A stretch of DNA of 54,525 bases from the NCBI RefSeq assembly GCF_000952155.1, contig NZ_JYON01000035.1, positions 1 to 54,525 of the forward strand. The letters are read 5' to 3'. The position numbers and the translations under genes were made by a program. Under the pieces are notes generated by a model. The model was given only the letters and a program-made list of their open reading frames with translations. It was not told the DNA's origin and searched no databases. This document shows, in pieces, positions 50,422 to 54,525 of this stretch; within the stretch, counting starts at the first letter, position 1, and every line of letters begins with the position of its first letter. This DNA is from Aliterella atlantica CENA595. Lineage in GTDB: Bacteria; Cyanobacteriota; Cyanobacteriia; Cyanobacteriales; Chroococcidiopsidaceae.

Positions 50422-50461
50422 TGAGGTGAAGAGTAAGACTCTTCACCTCATAATATTTTTT
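50422..50461 (+). terminator. Strong rho-independent terminator after the 48-residue gene
   Basis: Perfect 13-bp stem TGAGGTGAAGAGT / ACTCTTCACCTCA with an AAG loop, then TAATA and a six-T run on the plus strand. Confidence 0.93.
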
Positions 50462-50770
50462 AGGCATAGTGTTAGTTACTTTGGGCTGTTCTGGTGGACG
50501 ATTTAACATCCCCTCAGTAACTATAAAGTAGGGGAAAGCGGTAAAAACCCTACAACACTTTTAGTTAAACAGGACCATGACTTACCAAAATTGTAGCTTG
50601 GTATGTGCGATCGCCTGCTGCTCGGACACCGTTCTCCTTAGAGCAGCAACAAGCAGGACAAACAGCAAAACTCCTGCGCCGATATGGTAATGTAGAACAG
50701 GTTCATTCTATACCATTCATCTTAATTATCTATATAACCTTAGATATATGCAGCAGTCTTACACAAAAGT
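50462..50770. other. Intergenic region, no supported gene
   Basis: 309 nt between the terminator and the minus-strand membrane-protein gene. One frame (50605-50805) gives a readable but unrecognised stretch and overlaps the 3' end of the neighbouring gene; I do not support it. No repeats or RNA gene recognised. Confidence 0.45.
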
Positions 50771-51457
50771 TTAAACACTGCGTAATTGTTGCTGTTGGCG
50801 GTTAAATTCTCTTTGCTCTAAAGTTAGTAATTTATATTCAATTGGCGATCGCATATCCCACTGCAATTGAGCGAGTATTAGCAAGCTAAAACCCATAACT
50901 ATACCAGTTGCCAGAAATTGCCAAGAGCTAATATAAGGTAAAAGTGCGATCGCTCCTAAATGCACTAAGCTATTCAAAACTAGGGTGCGCGACTTTAATC
51001 CCAAGCCTGTATAAAAATATCCAATTGCACTTAATCCTAACCATAAAGGACATAAGCGCATCAATACTTCTCCCCACCCTAAAAATATTCCCAAATCGGT
51101 CATAGTTATACCTATTAGCACTAGCAACACCCAACAACCAACAACCCAGCGCAAACGTTCTACGCTCACCCAAAACCAAGTAAAAACAACCATAATAGCT
51201 GTAGCAATTAAGCTCAGTGTAGACCAGCAAATTGCTTGAGTAGTCCAGCTTATAGACAGAAATTGAGCAGTAGTAAAGATAATTGCAGCTAGCAAGCCCC
51301 AGATGATGAAAACTTGGTCTATCCGCGTGTAAGAGCCTGAAAATAGCGTTTTATTCCAAATCTTCCACTTGATATTTAAAATTCCCTGCAAATCTTGAAC
51401 GTCTAAGGCTGTTTGTTTGTCGCGTAATAAGGGACTTGAGAAATTAAACGAACTCAT
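50771..51457 (-). CDS. Multi-TM membrane protein of unknown function
   Basis: 228 residues. After a ~50-residue cytoplasmic start, about six or seven hydrophobic segments are visible, rich in Trp and Leu (for example VFIIWGLLAAIIFTTAQFL, LSLIATAIMVVFTWFWV, WVVGCWVLLVLIGITMTD). A charged C-terminal tail has QREFNRQQQQL. No transporter or enzyme motif was recognised. It lies 96 nt downstream of the phytol-kinase-like gene in the same direction, so the two may be co-transcribed. Confidence 0.82.
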   Translation of the reverse strand: MSSFNFSSPLLRDKQTALDVQDLQGILNIKWKIWNKTLFSGSYTRIDQVFIIWGLLAAIIFTTAQFLSISWTTQAICWSTLSLIATAIMVVFTWFWVSVERLRWVVGCWVLLVLIGITMTDLGIFLGWGEVLMRLCPLWLGLSAIGYFYTGLGLKSRTLVLNSLVHLGAIALLPYISSWQFLATGIVMGFSLLILAQLQWDMRSPIEYKLLTLEQREFNRQQQQLRSV

Positions 51458-51553
51458 CTAAGGCTTATATTGCTAGTAAATCAGAAAGAGCGATAACTCT
51501 ATCTCAGGTCTTATTGTTACACAAATTTAAGAAGTGTTGACAATTATCGCGCA

Positions 51554-52270
51554 CTAACCTAGATAACGTGGCAGAATCTCAATTAGAAAAAAGCCTAAAG
51601 CAGCGCTACCTATAGGTACAGTTAAATTATCAATGCCATATAAACTATAAGCTTCCAAAGTTGTAGCCGCCAAAGCTATAGGCACAGAAACAACCCAAGT
51701 TTGCCAAATATTGCCTTGTACGCCTAGAAAAACCAAACTACTGACAATGTAGCTAACAATTGCCATAGCGCTAGAACCTTCCCAGCTTTTCTGTGCGCCC
51801 CAAATTTTGTAGGGATGTTTACCTAACTTTTGTCCAACTAAAGCCGCTAAACCGTCACCCCACGTCATAACTAATATACCTAAAACCGCATACTGGGGTT
51901 GTTCGATAGTCCAAAACCAAGCAACCAATAAGCCAATACTCACAGCATAGAAAAACGTGCCTAAACTTTTGCGTCCGACACTATTGATTCCAGGTAGGAT
52001 AGGAAAGCGGTAAGACAACAAAGTAACTATACTCGCTACAATTGAAGCACCAATACTTACACTCGCGGGAATATGCAGCCACCAAGCTAGCAAGATAATA
52101 TTACCCGTACCAATATGGACAACTTTACGCACAGCTTCAGAATTACCACTTTTACTAAAGCGGTTAAGTATAGAAGCGATAAGTAAAAGTACGCCAATCC
52201 AGGCTGCTACTAGGGAAATTTGCAGCCATAAAGGTGAGATTGAATCCAAAATAGGCAAAGAAGTAATCAA
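51554..52270 (-). CDS. Phytol/polyprenol kinase family protein (VTE5/dolichol-kinase-like)
   Basis: 238 residues with about seven TM helices. Family marks are RKVVHIGTGN near residue 45, GRKSLGTFFYA, WGDGLAALVGQKLGKHPYKIWGAQKSWEG (the CTP-binding region with the conserved GD and KSWEGS) and a closing PIGSAALGFFL. Plant VTE5 phosphorylates phytol from chlorophyll breakdown for tocopherol synthesis; the cyanobacterial member is thought to do the same. Diacylglycerol- or dolichol-type substrates cannot be ruled out. Divergent from yidD. Confidence 0.85.
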   Translation of the reverse strand: MITSLPILDSISPLWLQISLVAAWIGVLLLIASILNRFSKSGNSEAVRKVVHIGTGNIILLAWWLHIPASVSIGASIVASIVTLLSYRFPILPGINSVGRKSLGTFFYAVSIGLLVAWFWTIEQPQYAVLGILVMTWGDGLAALVGQKLGKHPYKIWGAQKSWEGSSAMAIVSYIVSSLVFLGVQGNIWQTWVVSVPIALAATTLEAYSLYGIDNLTVPIGSAALGFFLIEILPRYLG

Positions 52271-52343
52271 AGCGATCGCTCAAAATAATTAAGCTCCTGA
52301 TACTAAATGTAGTAGATTCTCGCAGCACGAAGATGGGAAAATT

Positions 52344-52577
52344 ATGAAAATATTGCTACTATGGCTAATTCGTGCCTATCGCGCTTTTATTTCACCGTTA
52401 TTTTTGCCTACTTGCCGTTTTCATCCCACTTGTTCTATGTATGCAATAGAAGCAATTGAAAGATTTGGGGCGTTAAAAGGTAGTAGGCTTGCCTTGCAGC
52501 GGATTTTGCGCTGTCATCCTTTGCATCCTGGTGGATACGATCCCGTTCCACCTTTACCTGAAAAAGTTAGCAAGTAA
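52344..52577 (+). CDS. yidD: YidD membrane-protein insertion efficiency factor
   Basis: 77-residue YidD/DUF37 protein that assists Sec/YidC-mediated insertion of membrane proteins. The core LIRAYRAFISPLFLPTCRFHPTCSMYAIEAIERFG and HPLHPGGYDPVPP is almost invariant, with conserved Cys residues in PTCRFHPTCS. An N-terminal amphipathic helix associates with the membrane. It is not next to rpmH, rnpA or yidC here, as is frequent in cyanobacteria. The dipeptidase gene starts 3 nt after its stop codon. Confidence 0.95.
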   Translation: MKILLLWLIRAYRAFISPLFLPTCRFHPTCSMYAIEAIERFGALKGSRLALQRILRCHPLHPGGYDPVPPLPEKVSK

Positions 52578-52580
52578 GCG

Positions 52581-53288
52581 ATGAAACCATATCAGCAAGT
52601 TGCAATTGTCGAGTGCGGCGAACCGCTTGTACCAATACCTTTAGACTTATTTGCCGTAGAATCGCCGCATCCATACCAATTATTAGGTGCAACTTATAAC
52701 GGGAAAACGCCTTATCATTTGCGTCAAGGCGTTTTAAACAGTTTAATTCAAGCCCAAACGCAATTACAGCTAAAACATCCAGGTTGGCGCATCCAAATTT
52801 TTGATGCTTATCGCCCAGTTGCAGTGCAACAATTTATGGTGGATTATACTTTTGCCCAAGTAGTTGCAGCGCAGATGTTAAATGCTAATAGTTTAATAGC
52901 ACCGCAGCAGCAAGATATTTGGCAACAAGTTTATCAGATTTGGGCTTTACCTAGTTTAGATCCTCTAACTCCTCCGCCTCATAGTACGGGCGGGGCGGTA
53001 GATATTACTTTGGTAGATGATACAGGGAAAATAGTAAATATGGGTTCGGCGATTGATGAATTATCGCCAGCATCGCATCCCGATTATTTTGCTAATAGCA
53101 GCTTACTCACACAGCAGCAGTATCATAACAATCGTCAGCTATTATGCGATGTCATGCATTTTGCTGGCTTTGCGCGTCATCCTGGCGAATGGTGGCATTT
53201 CTGTAAAGGCGATCAAATGTGGGCTTGGTTGAGTAATAATGTTAATCCTGCGAGTTCTGTTGTCGCGCGTTACGGACGAGTAGAGTAG
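52581..53288 (+). CDS. D-alanyl-D-alanine dipeptidase (VanX/DdpX type, M15D)
   Basis: 235-residue zinc peptidase. Metal and catalytic motifs: RIQIFDAYRPVAVQQF (with the oxyanion Arg), PPHSTGGAVDITLVD (zinc His and Asp) and PGEWWHFC (catalytic Glu and zinc His). The enzyme hydrolyses D-Ala-D-Ala, probably for peptidoglycan recycling; a van-type vancomycin resistance cluster is not present. No signal peptide, so cytoplasmic. Adjacent to yidD (3-nt gap) and convergent with a TspO-family gene. Confidence 0.9.
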   Translation: MKPYQQVAIVECGEPLVPIPLDLFAVESPHPYQLLGATYNGKTPYHLRQGVLNSLIQAQTQLQLKHPGWRIQIFDAYRPVAVQQFMVDYTFAQVVAAQMLNANSLIAPQQQDIWQQVYQIWALPSLDPLTPPPHSTGGAVDITLVDDTGKIVNMGSAIDELSPASHPDYFANSSLLTQQQYHNNRQLLCDVMHFAGFARHPGEWWHFCKGDQMWAWLSNNVNPASSVVARYGRVE

Positions 53289-53293
53289 ATATC

Positions 53294-53755
53294 CTACACG
53301 TCTTGAGGGTTTAGTTTCATCATCTGCCAAGTAGTATATGTACCAATTGGACTCCAAATTATATATGGTAATAGCAATACAGCCGCCCAAATAGAAATAG
53401 ATAATACTGACAAGGCTAATAAAATACCTAATACAGCACCAGTTCCGCCGATAATCGTACCAATTTTGAGGCTGCGCGATCTAAACATTACTGGCGTATA
53501 AGCAATGGTGATGATTTCTAACAGTAAGTAAAACCCCATCCATACCCAGCTATTAGTTGCTTCCCAAACTATATATGCTGACCATGCACCGCAAATAAAA
53601 ACCACAGTCCAAATTACGGGGATAGCAGCTTCAAACGTCAGCCAATTGGGGCGGCGCAAGCGCTTAAACCACTTGCGATCGCCTGGAGTGAAGAAATTAG
53701 CCGCCAGCGCTACCAATAGCGTCACGCCCCCGATAACCATCCAAGATTTAATCAT
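53294..53755 (-). CDS. TspO/MBR family protein, paralogue 1
   Basis: 153 residues from the ATG at 53755; an in-frame ATG at 53821 would add 22, but the neighbouring paralogue begins at the equivalent of 53755 (MIKSWMVIGG versus MIQSWMVIAA), which decides the start. Five TM helices with the TspO features RPNWLTFEAAIPVIWTVVF and YIIWSPIGTYTTWQM. TspO/MBR proteins bind tetrapyrroles and are linked to stress responses. The second Trp-rich loop differs from the canonical WxPPxWVFxPVW form. Confidence 0.85.
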   Translation of the reverse strand: MIKSWMVIGGVTLLVALAANFFTPGDRKWFKRLRRPNWLTFEAAIPVIWTVVFICGAWSAYIVWEATNSWVWMGFYLLLEIITIAYTPVMFRSRSLKIGTIIGGTGAVLGILLALSVLSISIWAAVLLLPYIIWSPIGTYTTWQMMKLNPQDV

Positions 53756-53845
53756 TCCCTGGGCTACTTTTCGTTCAAGGTATCTATTGTAATCTTGGCA
53801 GTTTAGGCTAATAACAGCCATCAGCCATTGGTTTGAACGTATGTA

Positions 53846-54319
53846 TTATTCCGCACCAGGATTGAGTTGAATCATTTCTTCTGTTGTATAAGTACCTACT
53901 GGACTCCAAATAATGTAAGGAAGCAATAACCCAGCAGCAAGACGAGAAATTGGGAAAACAGCTAGGGCAAGTATAATGCTCAAAACTGCACCGCTTCCAC
54001 CCAAAATTGTGCCAACTTGCAAGCTGCGTAACCTTAGAGTTACCGATGTGTACGAAACAGTGACAATCTCAAGTAGCAAATATAAGCTCATCAACAGCCA
54101 AATTTTCGTGCTACCTGGATTTTGCTGCCAAACAATATTAGCCGACCAAGCACCACAAATAAAGATTGCAGTCCAAATTACTGGGATCAAAGGCTCAAAA
54201 GTTAGCCATTTTGGGCGACGTAACCCGATAGCCCATTTTAGATCGCGGGGTTTAAATAACACTCCACCTACTGCAACTAGCGCCGTTACAGCAGCAATTA
54301 CCATCCATGATTGAATCAT
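53846..54319 (-). CDS. TspO/MBR family protein, paralogue 2
   Basis: 157 residues, five TM helices, about 60% similar by eye to the paralogue 91 nt downstream: RRPKWLTFEPLIPVIWTAIFICGAW, RLRSLQVGTILGG and LPYIIWSPVGTYTTEEM. The tandem copies appear to come from a local duplication. Most sequence differences are in the third helix and its preceding loop. Role likely in tetrapyrrole or oxidative-stress signalling by family analogy. Confidence 0.85.
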   Translation of the reverse strand: MIQSWMVIAAVTALVAVGGVLFKPRDLKWAIGLRRPKWLTFEPLIPVIWTAIFICGAWSANIVWQQNPGSTKIWLLMSLYLLLEIVTVSYTSVTLRLRSLQVGTILGGSGAVLSIILALAVFPISRLAAGLLLPYIIWSPVGTYTTEEMIQLNPGAE

Positions 54320-54494
54320 ATTGACTATATCTGCTTACCATACATAACTATGGTGTCAATTTTTGCGGGTAGGAGTAATCAACCATAGGTTGGAATTGAT
54401 ACCAATTTAATGTAAAAAGTAGCTTAATAAAGTAAGTTGAGTGAGCCTAATGCATTAAGCTAGTCAAAAATAGCAAATAAGCTCAGATCAAAAG
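54320..54494. other. Intergenic region before the partial right-edge gene
   Basis: No repeat, hairpin or small ORF supported. Confidence 0.4.
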
Positions 54495-54525
54495 ATGGCT
54501 CGTCCTCTACAAGTGACAATTGTTG
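54495..54525 (+). CDS. Start of a gene cut by the right window edge
   Basis: ATG at 54495 opens a frame reading MARPLQVTIV to the edge. The ribosome-binding site is weak (AAAAG 1 nt before). Too short to name; it could also be a chance frame. Confidence 0.35.
   Translation, partial: MARPLQVTIV

Noticed and set aside
50091..50509. Two minus-strand ORFs (109 and 77 codons)
   Set aside because: Antisense to the 48-residue gene and its terminator; translations look non-protein-like.
50605..50805. 66-codon plus-strand ORF
   Set aside because: Contains a readable stretch but no recognised family, starts at a GTG without a ribosome-binding site and overlaps the neighbouring gene's 3' end. Could be a gene remnant.
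1..54525. Prophage, defence island or biosynthetic cluster
   Set aside because: No phage structural genes, integrase, restriction-modification, NRPS or PKS genes; most genes are household or conserved cyanobacterial ones.

Overview
The window is chromosomal DNA from a cyanobacterium. The HIP1 octamer GCGATCGC and its core CGATCG are scattered through nearly every gene. Marker genes are cyanobacterial: ntcA, a carboxysome BMC-T shell gene (ccmP), a CRR6-type NDH-1 assembly factor, a high-light-inducible protein, a folate/biopterin transporter, a carotenoid oxygenase and a VTE5-like phytol kinase. Gene content and the abundant short tandem repeats suit a Chroococcidiopsis/Gloeocapsopsis/Nostocales-type genome, but the genus cannot be fixed from this window. 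No rRNA, tRNA, CRISPR array or prophage was seen.

Layout. 1-0.45 kb: a decayed PIN-domain toxin, apparently cut by an IS whose transposase start is at the left edge. 0.46-5.1 kb: ispD, a GT9 glycosyltransferase, then a minus-strand run of ccmP, pentapeptide protein, crr6 and a HAD phosphatase. 5.2-15.6 kb: Cache/PAS histidine kinase, MerR regulator, malQ, a four-helix-bundle protein between short repeats, a rodZ-like gene with an rRNA pseudouridine synthase, DUF2993, cdsA, cbiT and a membrane-anchored Ser/Thr kinase. 15.8-18.9 kb: a 1043-residue membrane protein built from about eight ~98-residue repeats. 19.3 kb: HLIP.

19.7-25.2 kb is the most unusual region: a compact minus-strand operon of coiled-coil protein, OmpA-family membrane protein, Rab/Ras-like small GTPase, degenerate class III nucleotide cyclase and HATPase/histidine kinase, with two 4-nt ATGA overlaps. 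I read it as an envelope-linked small-GTPase signalling module of unknown output. The cyclase lacks several catalytic residues, so it may act as a sensor rather than an enzyme.

25.6-36.2 kb: carotenoid oxygenase, folate/biopterin transporter, Uma2 nuclease, fabI-hisB, ntcA with a perfect GTA-N8-TAC site upstream, DUF3084 - YqgF-like - DUF3146, and a DUF697 GTPase. 36.3-45.4 kb: MscS-related multi-TM protein, SRPBCC protein, membrane protein, TPR protein, a lone ABC ATPase and a very long di-heme cytochrome c peroxidase-like protein. 45.4-49.9 kb: a complete NAD operon, pncB-nadD-nrtR-nadE, whose consensus promoter is overlapped by an imperfect 23-bp palindrome that fits an NrtR operator. 50.2-54.5 kb: an unlisted 48-residue small gene with a strong terminator, phytol kinase, yidD, a VanX-type dipeptidase and two adjacent TspO paralogues.

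Tandem CAGTGAC heptamers and related short repeats sit between genes throughout. In several cases they run into the 3' ends of genes and encode the last residues and stop codon.
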